64,000 nt of DNA from Sphingobium sp. OAS761 (GTDB taxonomy: Bacteria; Pseudomonadota; Alphaproteobacteria; Sphingomonadales; Sphingomonadaceae). Shown piece after piece: positions 36,514 to 47,168 of the stretch (positions are counted from its first letter, which is position 1; the number at the start of each line of letters is the position of its first letter). The notes below the pieces were generated by a model. The model saw only the letters and a program-made list of their open reading frames with translations. It was not told the origin of the DNA and made no database searches. Where the stretch lies: positions 288,342-352,341 of the forward strand of contig NZ_JALJVY010000003.1 of NCBI RefSeq assembly GCF_024168485.1, written 5' to 3'. Both the position numbers and the translations under genes were made by a program.

Positions 36514-38799
36514 TTAGTCGCGCTTTCGCAACATGCCGGGCGACACGAAGCCGATCGGATCGATCTGCAACGCGTTCTGCTTCAGCGTCGCCTGGATCTG
36601 TTCATATTCACGCTCCATTTCCGGCGTGACGGACGCCCGGGTATCCTCCAGCGCCGCTTCGAAATGCGCCATGGTGACCGCTTTCACGCTGAGCGACTGG
36701 CGCAACGCGACAAGGCCCGCGCGCCGGGAGAGATCTTCCAGATCCGCGCCGGTGAAACGCTCGGTCCGACGCGCGAGCAGGTCAAGGTCGACGTCGTTCG
36801 CCAAGGGCATCCGTCCCGTATGGATCGCCAGAATACGCCGCCGTCCCGCTTCGTCCGGCACAGGCACATAGACAAGTTCGTCGAACCGGCCCGGCCGCAG
36901 CAGCGCCGGGTCGACCAGAGTGGGACGATTGGTCGCGCCGATCACGACCACGGATTGCAGTTCCTCAAGGCCGTCCATTTCCGCCAATATGGTGTTGACG
37001 ACACGTTCCGTGACCGCGGGTTCCCCAAGGCCACCGCCGCGCGCTGGCACGAGACTGTCCAGTTCGTCGATGAAGATGACCGTCGGCGCGACCTGCCGCG
37101 CCCGCGCGAACAGGCGGGCGATCTGCTGCTCGCTTTCCCCATACCATTTGCTCAGCAGATCACTCGACTTGGTAGCGATGAAATTGGCCTGTGCTTCGCG
37201 CGCGACCGCCTTCGCCAACAAGGTCTTGCCCGTGCCCGGCGGCCCGTAGAGCAGGAAGCCCTTTGCCGGGCGAATGCCGATGCGGCGGAAGGCGTCCGGG
37301 TCCTTGAGGGGCAGTTCCACCCCTTCCTTGAGGCGCATCTGCGCTTCGTCCAAGCCACCGATGTCGGACCAGCCGATATTGGGTGCCTGCACCATGACTT
37401 CGCGCATCGCCGAAGGCTGGACCCGCTTGATAGCGGACATGAAATCATCCCGCGTGACGGACAACTCCTCCAAAACGTCCGGAGGGATCGTGCCATCCTC
37501 GAGATTGAGGCGCGGCATGAAACGCCGTACCGCCTCGATCGCCGCCTCCCGCGTCAACGCTGCCAGGTCGGCGCCGACAAAACCGTAGGTCATGCGCGCC
37601 AGTTCGTTCAGTTCCACGCCTTCTGCCAGAGGCATTCCGCGCGTGTGGATGCCCAATATCTCGCGCCGGCCTCGCTCGTCGGGGACGCCGACAACGATTT
37701 CCCGGTCGAAGCGGCCTGGCCGTCGAAGCGCCTCATCAATGGCTTCGGGCCGGTTCGTCGCGGCGATGACCACCAGATTGGTACGCGGCTCCAGGCCGTC
37801 CATCAGCGTCAGCAACTGCGCGACGAGACGCTTTTCCGTCTCACCGGTGACATTGCCCCGCTTGGGTGCGATCGAATCGATTTCGTCGATGAACAGGATC
37901 GAGGGCGCTGCCTTGGCCGCTTCCTCGAATATCTCGCGCAGCTTTTTCTCCGATTCGCCGTAGGCCGACCCCATGATCTCCGGCCCGTTGATCAGGAAAA
38001 ACTCTGCTTGCGATTCGTTGGCAACCGCCCGGGCGAGCCGTGTTTTCCCCGTTCCCGGCGGGCCGTGCAGCAAAACGCCCTTGGGCGGATCGACCCCCAG
38101 CCGTTCGAACAGTTCGGGATAGCGCAAGGGCAGCTCCACCATCTCGCGCAACTGGTCGATGGTTTCGGCCATGCCGCCTACATCGTCGTAGGTCACGTCC
38201 GCGCGTCGTGATTCGCGCGGTTCCTCATATTCGGCGCGCAATTCGACCTCGGTATCCGTGTCGATATGGACCACGCCCTTGGGCATGGTCGACACGACCA
38301 CCAATCTTATCTCCTGCAGCGCATAGGCTGGCGCCGCCAGCATCTGGCGCAGCTGGGGCGGCATGTCGCCTGGCGCCACCTGCTGCTGACCTGCGGTTGC
38401 GATCACATCCCCCGCAGCCAATGGTCGCTGGTAAAAAACGCGCTTCAATGCGTCCGGATTGCCCTGTAACCGGAGATTATTTTGTGCGGGTGCGAAAACA
38501 ACGCGCTGCGCCGGACGGGACTCGATCTTCGCGATCTGGACGAAGTCGCCCGACCCGACTCCGGCGTTGGCGCGCTGGAGCCCGTCAAGACGAAGCACAT
38601 CCAGCCCCTCATCTTCCTTATAGGGTCGGACGACCCGCGCCGGTGTGGATCGCTTGCCCGCGATTTCGATGACATCGCCTTCAACAAGCTGCAATTCCGC
38701 CATCACAGCTACTGGTAATCGCGCCAAGCCGCGCCCTGCATCCTCCGGCCGCGCGTTGGCAACCTGAATCCTACGTCCGGTTCGTTCCTGATCGGCCAC
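36514..38799 (-). CDS. CDC48/VCP-type double AAA+ ATPase
   Basis: 761 residues with the full Cdc48 architecture: an N-domain (about 1-195, with [19 protein letters not shown]), D1 (Walker A GPPGTGKT 246-253, Walker B ILFIDE 301-306) and D2 (Walker A GPPGTGKT 519-526, Walker B VIFIDE 574-579), plus second-region-of-homology arginines ([17 protein letters not shown]). It should form a hexameric unfoldase that threads proteins. The start is GTG 38799. No protease subunit gene is adjacent, so its partner is unknown. Confidence 0.96.
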   Translation of the reverse strand: MADQERTGRRIQVANARPEDAGRGLARLPVAVMAELQLVEGDVIEIAGKRSTPARVVRPYKEDEGLDVLRLDGLQRANAGVGSGDFVQIAKIESRPAQRVVFAPAQNNLRLQGNPDALKRVFYQRPLAAGDVIATAGQQQVAPGDMPPQLRQMLAAPAYALQEIRLVVVSTMPKGVVHIDTDTEVELRAEYEEPRESRRADVTYDDVGGMAETIDQLREMVELPLRYPELFERLGVDPPKGVLLHGPPGTGKTRLARAVANESQAEFFLINGPEIMGSAYGESEKKLREIFEEAAKAAPSILFIDEIDSIAPKRGNVTGETEKRLVAQLLTLMDGLEPRTNLVVIAATNRPEAIDEALRRPGRFDREIVVGVPDERGRREILGIHTRGMPLAEGVELNELARMTYGFVGADLAALTREAAIEAVRRFMPRLNLEDGTIPPDVLEELSVTRDDFMSAIKRVQPSAMREVMVQAPNIGWSDIGGLDEAQMRLKEGVELPLKDPDAFRRIGIRPAKGFLLYGPPGTGKTLLAKAVAREAQANFIATKSSDLLSKWYGESEQQIARLFARARQVAPTVIFIDELDSLVPARGGGLGEPAVTERVVNTILAEMDGLEELQSVVVIGATNRPTLVDPALLRPGRFDELVYVPVPDEAGRRRILAIHTGRMPLANDVDLDLLARRTERFTGADLEDLSRRAGLVALRQSLSVKAVTMAHFEAALEDTRASVTPEMEREYEQIQATLKQNALQIDPIGFVSPGMLRKRD

Positions 38800-38885
38800 A
38801 AGCCATCCCCGTCTTTGTCGTTCCGTAACGAGATAGGAAACGCAAAGCGCGCCGGAAAGCCCCTGCGACCACGATCAGTCGGGAT

Positions 38886-38914
38886 AAAAAAAAGGCCGGC
38901 CCGAAGGCCAGCCT
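38886..38914 (-). terminator. Strong intrinsic terminator on the minus strand
   Basis: Read on the minus strand, a 9-bp stem (AGGCTGGCC with GGCCGGCCT, one G-U pair) closed by a UUCG tetraloop is followed by eight T. No annotated minus-strand gene lies upstream of it, so it must end either the cdc48 antisense side or an unannotated small transcript. Confidence 0.85.
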
Positions 38915-38965
38915 GAAAAGTTTATAGGAGAGGATGCCTGAAAGGCCTAATATATATGCAGTGCA
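38886..38965 (-). ncRNA. Candidate small RNA ended by a UUCG terminator
   Basis: On the minus strand a TATATATT sequence near 38955, about 19 nt after TTGCGA, could be a promoter. The RNA would start AGGCCTTTCAGGCATCC, contain CCUCUCC (complement of a ribosome-binding site) in a single-stranded stretch, and finish in the UUCG terminator. Nothing else on this strand needs that terminator. On the plus strand the same DNA could encode a 20-residue peptide (38934-38996) behind AGGAGAGG; one reading excludes the other as the main function. Either way this 337-bp gap is not empty. Confidence 0.4.
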
Positions 38966-39136
38966 GCATCGTTTCTCGCAAGTGCAAAAAATCTAACTCG
39001 GTTGCATTTTTTGCATCTTGCCATTTCGGGCGTTTTCCTGCTCACTGTGCAGAGGATGCTTGGAAACGGATCATGCGCCGTTTGATAAAGAGAATTGACG
39101 CGGCGCAGCGGATCGGCTTCGGAATTGTGACAGATT

Positions 39137-40015
39137 ATGCGCAGATTGCCGCCCCTTACGGCCCTGGAGGCCTTTGTTCAGGTCGCGCGCCTGGGGTCCG
39201 TCAAGGCGGCCGCCGAGGAACTCGCCCTGTCAACTCCGGCGCTAAGCCGCCGTGTCCAGGCCCTTGAACGGTTCATCGGTCGCCCCCTGTTTGATCGCAA
39301 GCATCAGGCGCTGGAGATCAACGCCGACGGTCAGCGCCTGCTGGACGACATCGCTCCGGCGCTCGATTCGCTGAGCCAGGCGCTTGAAAATATACAGAGC
39401 GGCGGCAATCAACTGCGCCTGCGGCTCGCGGTAATGCCGTTGTTCGCGACGCAGCGACTCTTTCCCCATCTCGGCGCCTTGCGGAGCCAGCATCCGCAAT
39501 TGCATATCGACATCGAAACGACACCGCATGCCGTGGCGCGGCTGGGTGAGGGGCTTGATGCCGCGATCGTCCTGGCGAAGGATATCGATCCGGCGCTATA
39601 TGCCCACGAACTGGACAACGACGAGGTCTATCTGATCGGGCGGCGCGCGCTGCTGGAACCGCCGCATGGCCTGGCCTCGCCGGAAGATTTGTCGCAGCAT
39701 ACCGTGCTGCTTCACCGTGACATGGCCATGGCATTCGATTCATGGAAAGAGGCAGCCGCCGTGCCGGACCTGCAGCCGCTCGCCATCGACAATTATGACT
39801 CGGGCCAGCTCATGCTGGAAGCCGCGGCCCAGGGGCTGGGTGTGGCGGTGATGCATGCCAGCCATTTCAAGCAGGCTGCCGATCCACGGCTGGTGCGCCT
39901 GTTCCCGATTCCCGCCAAGAGCCCCTATCGCTATTTCTTCGTGTGCCGTCCCCGTGCCCTTCAGACGCGCGCGGTCCGTATCTTCCGCGACTGGCTGGTG
40001 ACCGCGGACGTTTGA
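39137..40015 (+). CDS. LysR family transcriptional regulator (GcvA-like)
   Basis: 292 residues. The N-terminal winged helix-turn-helix (PPLTALEAFVQVARLGSVKA, AAEELALSTPALSRRVQALE) is followed by the periplasmic-binding-protein-like effector domain from about residue 90. The text LPPLTALEAFVQVARLG is typical of the GcvA/AmpR branch. Regulated genes are not obvious, as the left neighbour is the candidate sRNA and the right one a diguanylate cyclase. Confidence 0.93.
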   Translation: MRRLPPLTALEAFVQVARLGSVKAAAEELALSTPALSRRVQALERFIGRPLFDRKHQALEINADGQRLLDDIAPALDSLSQALENIQSGGNQLRLRLAVMPLFATQRLFPHLGALRSQHPQLHIDIETTPHAVARLGEGLDAAIVLAKDIDPALYAHELDNDEVYLIGRRALLEPPHGLASPEDLSQHTVLLHRDMAMAFDSWKEAAAVPDLQPLAIDNYDSGQLMLEAAAQGLGVAVMHASHFKQAADPRLVRLFPIPAKSPYRYFFVCRPRALQTRAVRIFRDWLVTADV

Positions 40016-40070
40016 GCGGATTCTTCGGGAACATACTTAACCCCGTTGCGCCGACGCCGTTATAGGGGGC

Positions 40071-41225
40071 ATGACCGGGGCAAATCCTTCTTCCGCAAGC
40101 CCGCAGCATGGGCTGACCAACCGATTGACGCGTTGGGCAAGAAATCTTTCGGGTAAGGCGGAAGATGAGCCCGTCGCTGCAGAACGACCGCGCCGTGGGA
40201 CGGCGGCAAACCGCGAGGTCGACCGCCGCCGACAGCTATACGAGGATATCGGCGATTTCCTGTTCGCCCATGATCTGGACCTGACACCGATCAATTTCAG
40301 CATCGCCCTGGATTATCTGACCGGGGCCAATGTCGGCGTGGAAAAGGCCATCCGGGCGGTCCTCATGGAGCGCGGCAAGATCACCAACAGCTGGGTGGAA
40401 ACGGTCGCGGCCGAACAGCGCGCGGACGAGGTCACGCCTGAATCGCTGGCGGCGATGCTCGACAAGGTGGAGGAAAATCTTTCCCAGTTCACCGGCCTGA
40501 TGCACGAATCCCGCAATTCCGCCAAGGACTATGGCGCCGCCCTTCAGGAACAAGCGAAGGATCTGGCCGCTGGCCAGGACAGCGAACCCGTACTGGCCAA
40601 GCTGGTCGGCCTGACCCGGTCAATGGTCGAAAAGACGCGTCAGGTCGAAAGCCAGCTCCGCGAGAACCAGAAGCAGACCCAAGCGCTGAAATCCAGCCTC
40701 GAAACCGCCCGGCGAGCGGCCGAGCACGATCACCTGACCGGCCTGCCCAACCGCAGAGCCTTTGAGGGCGTGTTGCGCGAAGAGCTGGTGCTGGCACAGG
40801 AAAAGAGCGAGGCGCTGTCCGTTGCCTTCTGCGACATCGATCATTTCAAGGCGATCAACGACACGCACGGTCATGACACGGGTGACCGTGTGCTCAAATT
40901 CGTCGCCGGGCTGCTTGCCAAGGCCTCGAACGACCGTTGCCACGTCGCACGCCACGGCGGCGAGGAGTTCGTCATGCTGTTCCGCGGAAAGACCGCTGCG
41001 GAAACATGTGAGGCGGTCGACCATGTACGAGCCGACCTTGCGGGGCGGAGCCTGGTCAACCGTACCAATGGCGAACGGATGAGCCGCGTCTCCTTCTCCG
41101 CCGGCGTTTCCAACGTGCTGGCCTATGAGGACCCTCGTGCCGCGCTTAAGGCCGCCGACCGGGCCCTGTACCTGGCCAAGGAACATGGCCGCAATCGCGT
41201 CTATCTGGCCGCCGAAACCGACTAG
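40071..41225 (+). CDS. Diguanylate cyclase (GGDEF domain) with a novel N-terminal region
   Basis: 384 residues. The C-terminal GGDEF domain (about 215-384) starts ARRAAEHDHLTGLPNRRAFE and carries the active-site GGEEF (296-300). The RxxD product-inhibition site expected just upstream is absent (the sequence is NDRC). A coiled coil occupies about 180-215 and the N-terminal 180 residues are helical with no recognisable sensor and no membrane span. It makes cyclic di-GMP. ATG 40071 follows TAGGGGG; the gene is 55 bp after the LysR gene. Confidence 0.92.
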   Translation: MTGANPSSASPQHGLTNRLTRWARNLSGKAEDEPVAAERPRRGTAANREVDRRRQLYEDIGDFLFAHDLDLTPINFSIALDYLTGANVGVEKAIRAVLMERGKITNSWVETVAAEQRADEVTPESLAAMLDKVEENLSQFTGLMHESRNSAKDYGAALQEQAKDLAAGQDSEPVLAKLVGLTRSMVEKTRQVESQLRENQKQTQALKSSLETARRAAEHDHLTGLPNRRAFEGVLREELVLAQEKSEALSVAFCDIDHFKAINDTHGHDTGDRVLKFVAGLLAKASNDRCHVARHGGEEFVMLFRGKTAAETCEAVDHVRADLAGRSLVNRTNGERMSRVSFSAGVSNVLAYEDPRAALKAADRALYLAKEHGRNRVYLAAETD

Positions 41226-41293
41226 AGGATTGATTTTGGCATTCGAGGAGACTTGGCCTCGAACGGTATCGAATGTCGGAATCGAACCATTAG
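41224..41293. repeat. Dispersed palindromic repeat, copy 1
   Basis: The stretch with GGCATTCGAGG, ACTTGGCCTCGAACGGTAT and GAATGTCGGAATCGAACCA matches 63543-63606 closely (shared core ACTTGGCCTCGAACGGTAT is identical). Its outer arms are degenerate here. It lies between the diguanylate cyclase and GST genes, convergent ends, and may serve as a terminator. Confidence 0.7.
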
Positions 41294-41308
41294 CGACGGC
41301 GGACGCCC

Positions 41309-41986
41309 TTAAAAGTCGGGCTTTTCATAATGGGGCGGCGGGGTGATTACTTCCATCCGTTCCGAAAGCAGCGGGCGAAAGGACGGGCGGGACTTGAACC
41401 CCGCATACCAGCGCTTGACGGGTTCGTGACCGGTCCAGTCGATGCCGCCCAGATAATCGGCGACCGACAAATGCGCGGCGGCCGCGATGTCGGCCAGGCT
41501 CAGGGTCGCACCGGCCATCCAGCTGCGATGGTCCAGCAGATAATCCATATAATCCATATGGACGTTCGCCCTTTTCATGGCTTCCCGCAAAACTCGCGCA
41601 TCGGGCGGGGCGCGCTCAATCAGACGTTTCTTCATCCGCTCGTGGAGCAGTGGACCGACCACGTCGCCGTAAAAATTCTGGTCGAAGAAAGCCGTCAGGC
41701 GCCGCACCTCCGCGCGTCCGGCGGCGGTGCCGGAAATCAGCGGAAACTTCTCGACGGTTTCCTCGAAATATTCGCAAATCGCCTGGCTGTCGATCAGGAC
41801 GATGCCTTTTTCCGGATCCTCCATCACCGGAGTCAGGCCGGCCGGGTTCAGGTCCAGAAACTCGTCGCGCATCGCCCAGGGCGATTCGCGTTCCAGATCG
41901 TAACCGATCCCTTTTTCGCCCAGCAGCAGCCGGACCTTGCGGGAAAAGGGACATAGCGGAAATTGATAGAGCAGCCACATAGACAT
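41309..41986 (-). CDS. Glutathione S-transferase family protein
   Basis: 225 residues. The thioredoxin-like N-domain begins [20 protein letters not shown] with a CPFS active-site-like motif and contains [20 protein letters not shown] for glutathione binding; the helical C-domain has [20 protein letters not shown]. The cysteine in CPFS suggests an omega- or beta-like mixed-disulfide chemistry. Start ATG 41986 or 41980. No operon partner is evident. Confidence 0.9.
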   Translation of the reverse strand: MSMWLLYQFPLCPFSRKVRLLLGEKGIGYDLERESPWAMRDEFLDLNPAGLTPVMEDPEKGIVLIDSQAICEYFEETVEKFPLISGTAAGRAEVRRLTAFFDQNFYGDVVGPLLHERMKKRLIERAPPDARVLREAMKRANVHMDYMDYLLDHRSWMAGATLSLADIAAAAHLSVADYLGGIDWTGHEPVKRWYAGFKSRPSFRPLLSERMEVITPPPHYEKPDF

Positions 41987-42156
41987 TCGCTGTTAGGCGT
42001 CGCCGCGGTTCCGGGGAAGCGCCAAATGCACGGAAATATCATGGCATGACCTGCATTTTCGACCGAAAGAATGACGCGTTCGGCTCTTCCGATCCGGCCG
42101 AGGCCCCGTTAGAAGGCGCGGCGACCAAAGATTTCGCAGCGGAAAGGATGCCCGAC

Positions 42157-44100
42157 ATGTCTGATGATTTCTTCCCCGTACCGGACAATTGGGCCAGCGA
42201 AGCGCTGATGGACAAGGCGGCCCGCGCGGCTGACTATGGCCGGTCGATTGATGACGCCCATCGCTACTGGCTGGAACGGGCGGGGCGTCTGGACTGGATG
42301 ACGGCACCGACCCTGACGAACGAAAGCAGTTTCAACGAGGCGGATTTCGGCATCCGATGGTTCGCCGACGGCGTGCTGAACGTCAGTGTCAACTGCATCG
42401 ACCGGCATCTTGCGACGCGTGGCGAGGACGTGGCGATCATCTGGGAACCCGATTCGCCCGACGCCGAGCCGCGCCGCTACACCTATCGCCAGGTGCATGA
42501 AGAGGTTTGCCGCCTTGCCAATGTGCTGAAGGCTGCCGGCGCCAGGAAGGGGGACCGCGTCACCGTCTACCTGCCGATGATTCCCGAAGCAGCCTTCGCG
42601 CTGCTCGCCTGTGCACGGATCGGCGCGATCCATTCGGTGGTGTTCGGCGGCTTTTCGCCCGAAGCACTGGCAGGACGCATCACCGACTGTGATTCGACGC
42701 TGGTCATCACCGCCGACGAAGGACGTCGCGGCGGGAAGACGGTGCCGCTCAAGGCGAATGTCGACGCAGCGCTCGGGGATTGTCCCTGCGTCAAGAAAGT
42801 GGTGGTCGTCCAGGCGACCGGCGGTGCCGTCGACATGGCCGAAGGACGCGATGTGTGGCTGCACGAGGCGGCCGCGAAAGTCGATGCCGACTGCCCTCCC
42901 GAACCCATGAATGCGGAGGACCCGCTTTTCATCCTCTACACCTCCGGGTCGACCGGCAAGCCAAAGGGCGTGCTCCACACGACCGGCGGATATCTGCTGT
43001 GGGCCAGCCTGACCCATGAACTCTGCTTCGATTATCGGCCCGGCAACGTCTGGTGGTGCGCCGCCGACATCGGCTGGGTTACCGGGCACAGCTATATCGT
43101 CTACGGCCCGCTGGCGAACGGTGCGACCACGCTGATGTATGAGGGCGTGCCCAACTGGCCGACCCCGTCGCGTATCTGGGAAGTGGTCGACAGGCATCAG
43201 GTGCACACCCTCTTCACCGCGCCGACGGTGCTGCGCGCCCTGATGAAGGAAGGCGACGCTTTCGTCACTGCGACCAGCCGCGCCTCGCTGCGCCTGCTCG
43301 GCACGGTAGGTGAGCCGATCAATCCTGAAGCATGGCGCTGGTATCACCATGTGGTCGGCGAGGACCGCTGCCCGATCATCGACACATGGTGGCAGACCGA
43401 AACGGGTGCGGCCATGATCGCGCCGATGCCGGGCGCCACGGACCTGAAGCCCGGGTCCGCCACCTTGCCGATGCCCGGCGTGGTGGCGCAGATCGTCGAT
43501 GGCGAAGGTCAGGTGCAGGATGGCGCGGCCGAAGGAAATCTGGTCGTTGTACAGAGCTGGCCCGGCCAGATGCGTACGGTCTGGGGCGACCATGACCGTT
43601 TCTTCCAGACCTATTTCACTACCTTCCCCGGCAAATACACCACCGGCGACGGCGCGCGCCGCGACGCCGATGGCTATTACTGGATCACCGGCCGGGTCGA
43701 TGACGTCATCAACGTGTCGGGACACCGCATGGGCACCGCCGAAGTCGAAAGCGCGCTGGTGCTGCACGAAAGCGTCGCGGAAGCGGCCGTGGTCGGCTTT
43801 CCCCACGACATCAAGGGTCAGGGCATCTACGCCTATGTGACGCTCAATAGCGGAGACGAGCCGAGCGATGCGCTGCGGTCGACGCTGGTAAAATGGGTCC
43901 GGACCGAAATCGGCCCGATCGCGACACCCGATGTCATCCAGTTCGCGCCCGCCCTGCCCAAGACGCGATCCGGCAAGATCATGCGCCGCATCCTCCGCAA
44001 GATCGCTGAAGGCGAAGTGTCGGCGCAGGCGCTGGGCGATACCAGCACCCTCGCCGATCCCTCGGTGGTGGAAAATCTGGTCGCCAATCGTCAGGTTTGA
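42157..44100 (+). CDS. acsA: Acetyl-coenzyme A synthetase
   Basis: 647 residues, as expected. It activates acetate via acetyl-AMP. ATG 42157 ([19 protein letters not shown]) follows GGAAAGGA by 8 nt; the frame is open for 111 bp upstream. The P-loop-like [44 protein letters not shown] and the acetylatable lysine region [11 protein letters not shown] are all present. A 32-bp gap follows before the cytochrome b561 gene. Confidence 0.97.
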   Translation: MSDDFFPVPDNWASEALMDKAARAADYGRSIDDAHRYWLERAGRLDWMTAPTLTNESSFNEADFGIRWFADGVLNVSVNCIDRHLATRGEDVAIIWEPDSPDAEPRRYTYRQVHEEVCRLANVLKAAGARKGDRVTVYLPMIPEAAFALLACARIGAIHSVVFGGFSPEALAGRITDCDSTLVITADEGRRGGKTVPLKANVDAALGDCPCVKKVVVVQATGGAVDMAEGRDVWLHEAAAKVDADCPPEPMNAEDPLFILYTSGSTGKPKGVLHTTGGYLLWASLTHELCFDYRPGNVWWCAADIGWVTGHSYIVYGPLANGATTLMYEGVPNWPTPSRIWEVVDRHQVHTLFTAPTVLRALMKEGDAFVTATSRASLRLLGTVGEPINPEAWRWYHHVVGEDRCPIIDTWWQTETGAAMIAPMPGATDLKPGSATLPMPGVVAQIVDGEGQVQDGAAEGNLVVVQSWPGQMRTVWGDHDRFFQTYFTTFPGKYTTGDGARRDADGYYWITGRVDDVINVSGHRMGTAEVESALVLHESVAEAAVVGFPHDIKGQGIYAYVTLNSGDEPSDALRSTLVKWVRTEIGPIATPDVIQFAPALPKTRSGKIMRRILRKIAEGEVSAQALGDTSTLADPSVVENLVANRQV

Positions 44101-44132
44101 CGACATGGCCGCACAAGCATGAGGAATATCCG

Positions 44133-44645
44133 ATGGAGCGCTATAACGCGGTTGCCCGCTTCCTGCACTGGCTGATCGCCCTGCTGATCATCGTCAATCT
44201 GGTGTTCGGTTTCGCCCATGAAGCCCTGCCCCGCGACTGGGCGGTGATGCCCGTGCACAAATCCATCGGACTGACCGTGCTGGCGCTGACGCTCGTGCGC
44301 CTGGGCTGGCGCGCGACGCATCGCGCGCCGGCCCTGCCTGGGGCCATGCCGGGCTGGGAGAAAGGCGTGGCCCATGCCACCCATTTCCTGTTCTACGCCT
44401 TCATGCTGATCCTGCCATTGTCGGGCTGGATCATGACCTCGCCGGGCGCACGACCGCTCACCTGGTTCTTCCTCTTCGACGTGCCGAAATTTGCCGTTGC
44501 CAAGGACGATGCCATCGTCGGAATCTCGCACGAGGCGCATGAGATATTACCATGGATCTGGGCGGTCCTGATCCTGGTCCATATCGGCGCGGCGCTGCGC
44601 CATCATGTCATGCTGAAGGACGATGTGCTGCGGCGGATGCTCTGA
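44133..44645 (+). CDS. Cytochrome b561 family protein
   Basis: 170 residues from ATG 44133 (MERYNAVARFLHWLIALLI) with GAGGA upstream. Four hydrophobic helices carry histidines that could ligate two hemes (RFLHWLIAL, PVHKSIGL, AHATHFLFY, LVHIGAALRHH). Bacterial proteins of this kind move electrons between quinones or superoxide and other acceptors in the inner membrane. The close placement after acsA suggests co-transcription without a clear functional link. Confidence 0.9.
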   Translation: MERYNAVARFLHWLIALLIIVNLVFGFAHEALPRDWAVMPVHKSIGLTVLALTLVRLGWRATHRAPALPGAMPGWEKGVAHATHFLFYAFMLILPLSGWIMTSPGARPLTWFFLFDVPKFAVAKDDAIVGISHEAHEILPWIWAVLILVHIGAALRHHVMLKDDVLRRML

Positions 44646-44657
44646 TCCGCCGCGCCG

Positions 44658-45866
44658 TCACACCATTTCGCCCGTCAGAAGGCGCGGTAGCGCGCCGGAC
44701 TGCCCACGCGCCTCGGCCATGAAACGGCCTTTCAGCAGCGACGTGCGCTGGACGGCCGCCAGCCCCGCACGGCGCGCGAGCCTGGGCAGACGGCCGGGTA
44801 TGTCGAACAGGCGGACCAGGCCGTCCATCGCGATGCTGGTCATCATCGCATCCAGCCCGCGCCATCGCTGGTAACGGGCCAGCAACTGCGCGTCGCCCGG
44901 GTCCAGGCCCAGCCGCATGCCATCGACCAGCACCTCGACCAGCGCGGCGACGTCCCGCAACCCCAGATTGAGCCCCTGTCCGGCAATCGGGTGAATTCCG
45001 TGCGCGCTGTCGCCTACCAGCGCCAGCCGCAGGTCAGTGATATGGGCGGCATGATGAAAACCCAGCGGATAGGCGGATCGCGGTCCTGCAAGGCTGATTT
45101 CGCCCAGGAAACCGCCGATCCGCTTCTGCGCCTCGGCCAGCCAGGCGCGTTCCGACAGTTTCAGCATCGCTGGCGCCTGATCAGTCGGCACGGTCCAGAC
45201 CACGGCCGATCGCGTGCCGGGCAGCATCGGCAGCAGCGCGAAGGGGCCGCCGACATAGAATATCTCGTAGGCGGTATTGGCATGTGGCCGTTCATGGTCG
45301 ATCGCGCTGACCATCGCCATATGCTTGTATGTCCAGCGGGTCGTGCGGATGCCCGCTGCCTCCCGCGTCGGGCTGTTGCGCCCCTCCGCCGCGACAAGCA
45401 GCGCACCCCGGACAGTGGCCCCGCTCGCCAACGTCGCTTCGACGCCATCGGCGGTGCGCGCGACCCTCGTCGTCCGATCCGGCTGGAACCGCGTAAGGCC
45501 GGCCGTGCCGCGTGCCGCATGCTCCAGGGCAACACGCAGGTCGCGATTGGGGAACATGGTCCCCATCACGCCGTCATCCTCGTCCGGCACGAAGTCGAGC
45601 GCCCCGGGTTCCAGCCCGTCGCTGACCCAAATGCGGTCGATGGGGCAACCCTTGCCTTCCAGAAAAGGCATGACTCCGATCGCCGAGAGCATGGCGCAAC
45701 TGGTTGAGGAAATGGCAGACACGCGCCCGTCAAAGCCTGCGGCCGTGGTGTCGACCGGATCGGCGGGGTCGATCACGGCGGTCTTCACACCGTGGTCGGC
45801 AAGGGCGATGCCGAGCGTCAGGCCGACCAGCCCACCGCCCAGAATGATGACGTCGAAGCGTTCCAT
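44658..45866 (-). CDS. UbiH/UbiF/COQ6 family FAD-dependent monooxygenase
   Basis: 402 residues. The Rossmann motif ILGGGLVGLTLGIALADHG opens the protein, and LVGDSAHGIHPIAGQGLNLG is the second FAD block. These enzymes hydroxylate the ubiquinone ring. The position (carbon 5, 6 or 7) cannot be told from sequence, so no symbol is given. It lies next to ilvE with a 62-bp gap. Confidence 0.93.
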   Translation of the reverse strand: MERFDVIILGGGLVGLTLGIALADHGVKTAVIDPADPVDTTAAGFDGRVSAISSTSCAMLSAIGVMPFLEGKGCPIDRIWVSDGLEPGALDFVPDEDDGVMGTMFPNRDLRVALEHAARGTAGLTRFQPDRTTRVARTADGVEATLASGATVRGALLVAAEGRNSPTREAAGIRTTRWTYKHMAMVSAIDHERPHANTAYEIFYVGGPFALLPMLPGTRSAVVWTVPTDQAPAMLKLSERAWLAEAQKRIGGFLGEISLAGPRSAYPLGFHHAAHITDLRLALVGDSAHGIHPIAGQGLNLGLRDVAALVEVLVDGMRLGLDPGDAQLLARYQRWRGLDAMMTSIAMDGLVRLFDIPGRLPRLARRAGLAAVQRTSLLKGRFMAEARGQSGALPRLLTGEMV

Positions 45867-45928
45867 GTCCGCCTAGATAGGCCGTCCCGCCCCGCTTGGG
45901 AAGCGATGCCGCGCCCCTTCCGGCCGAC

Positions 45929-47020
45929 TTACAGCTTGCGCACCCATCCCGCCGGATCGGCAACGGTCCCGCGCTGGATGCCGGTCAGTTCGGCGCGGAT
46001 CGTTTCCGTGACAAGACCGCCATCGCCGTTGCCGATGGTGAAGTCGCCGCCTCGGCTGCGGACCGTGCCGATGGCGGTGACCACGGCGGCCGTGCCGCAT
46101 GCGAAAGCTTCGCGCAGCCGGCCGCTGGCGGAGTCAGCGCGCCACTGGTCGAAACTGTACAGTTCCTCGCGCACCTCATGCCCCTGCGCGCGAGCCAGGC
46201 TCAGGATACTGTTGCGGGTGATACCCGGCAGGATCGTACCCGACAGCGGGGGAGTGATGATCGACCCGTCGTCCATCACGAAAAAGACGTTCATGCCGCC
46301 CAGTTCCTCGACCCACTTGTTCTCCGCCGCGTCGAGGAACACCACCTGGTCGCAGCCATGGCCGATCGCCTCCTTCTGCGCGACAAGGCTGGCCGCATAA
46401 TTGCCGCCGCATTTGGCCGCGCCGGTGCCGCCGCGCGCCGCGCGGGTATAATGTTCCGAAACCCACAGGGTCACGGCCTTCTTGCCGCCCTTGAAATAGG
46501 CACCGGCCGGCGACGCAATGACGCAGAAAATATATTCGTTGGACGGCCGCACGCCCAGAAACGCCTCGCTGGCGAACATGAAGGGGCGCAGATAGAGGCT
46601 ACCTTCGCCCGAAGGAATCCAGTCAGCGTCGATCTTCACCATTTCCGCGCACGCTTCCAGAAACATGTCCTCCGGCAGGACCGGCATCGCCAGCCGTTCC
46701 GCCGAGGCCGCGAAGCGACGCGCATTTTCTTCCGGCCTGAACATGGCGATGCTGCCGTCATCCAGCCGGTAGGCCTTCATGCCTTCGAAAATTTCCTGGG
46801 CATAATGCAGCACGGCGCAGGCCGGATCGAGCTGGAACGGTTCGCGCGGGCCGACCGCGTGGCTGTGCCATCCCTGCCCTTCGGTGTAGCGGATCGTCAC
46901 CATATGATCGGTGAACAGCCGGCCAAACCCCGGGTCGGTCAGCAGGATGGCGCGTTCGTCCGCCGATACAGCCTGGCTGTTGCGGGTGACGGTGAAACGC
47001 GACGTCTGCTGGGCGTCCAT
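45929..47020 (-). CDS. ilvE: Branched-chain amino acid aminotransferase
   Basis: 363 residues, the longer BCAT form seen in alphaproteobacteria and eukaryotes. It interconverts valine, leucine and isoleucine with their 2-oxo acids. The PLP lysine lies in [36 protein letters not shown] and [17 protein letters not shown] are family blocks. A 148-bp divergent gap separates it from the threonine aldolase gene and should hold both promoters. Confidence 0.96.
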   Translation of the reverse strand: MDAQQTSRFTVTRNSQAVSADERAILLTDPGFGRLFTDHMVTIRYTEGQGWHSHAVGPREPFQLDPACAVLHYAQEIFEGMKAYRLDDGSIAMFRPEENARRFAASAERLAMPVLPEDMFLEACAEMVKIDADWIPSGEGSLYLRPFMFASEAFLGVRPSNEYIFCVIASPAGAYFKGGKKAVTLWVSEHYTRAARGGTGAAKCGGNYAASLVAQKEAIGHGCDQVVFLDAAENKWVEELGGMNVFFVMDDGSIITPPLSGTILPGITRNSILSLARAQGHEVREELYSFDQWRADSASGRLREAFACGTAAVVTAIGTVRSRGGDFTIGNGDGGLVTETIRAELTGIQRGTVADPAGWVRKL

Positions 47021-47168
47021 GATGAGTCTCCTTGTGGCTTGGACCGGCCGCCTATGTCACAGTGCGACGGCCGAAACAATGGGTCATGTATGCTGACCCA
47101 TTTTTCCGATACAGGGCCAGCCGGGATGCGCTGGCCTCTTCCCGCGTCCGCGCGGTGCCGCTATCGCA

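Noticed and set aside
42109..44106. 665-residue open frame on the minus strand across acsA
   Set aside because: Shadow of a strongly biased high-GC gene; acetyl-CoA synthetase on the plus strand has all family motifs.
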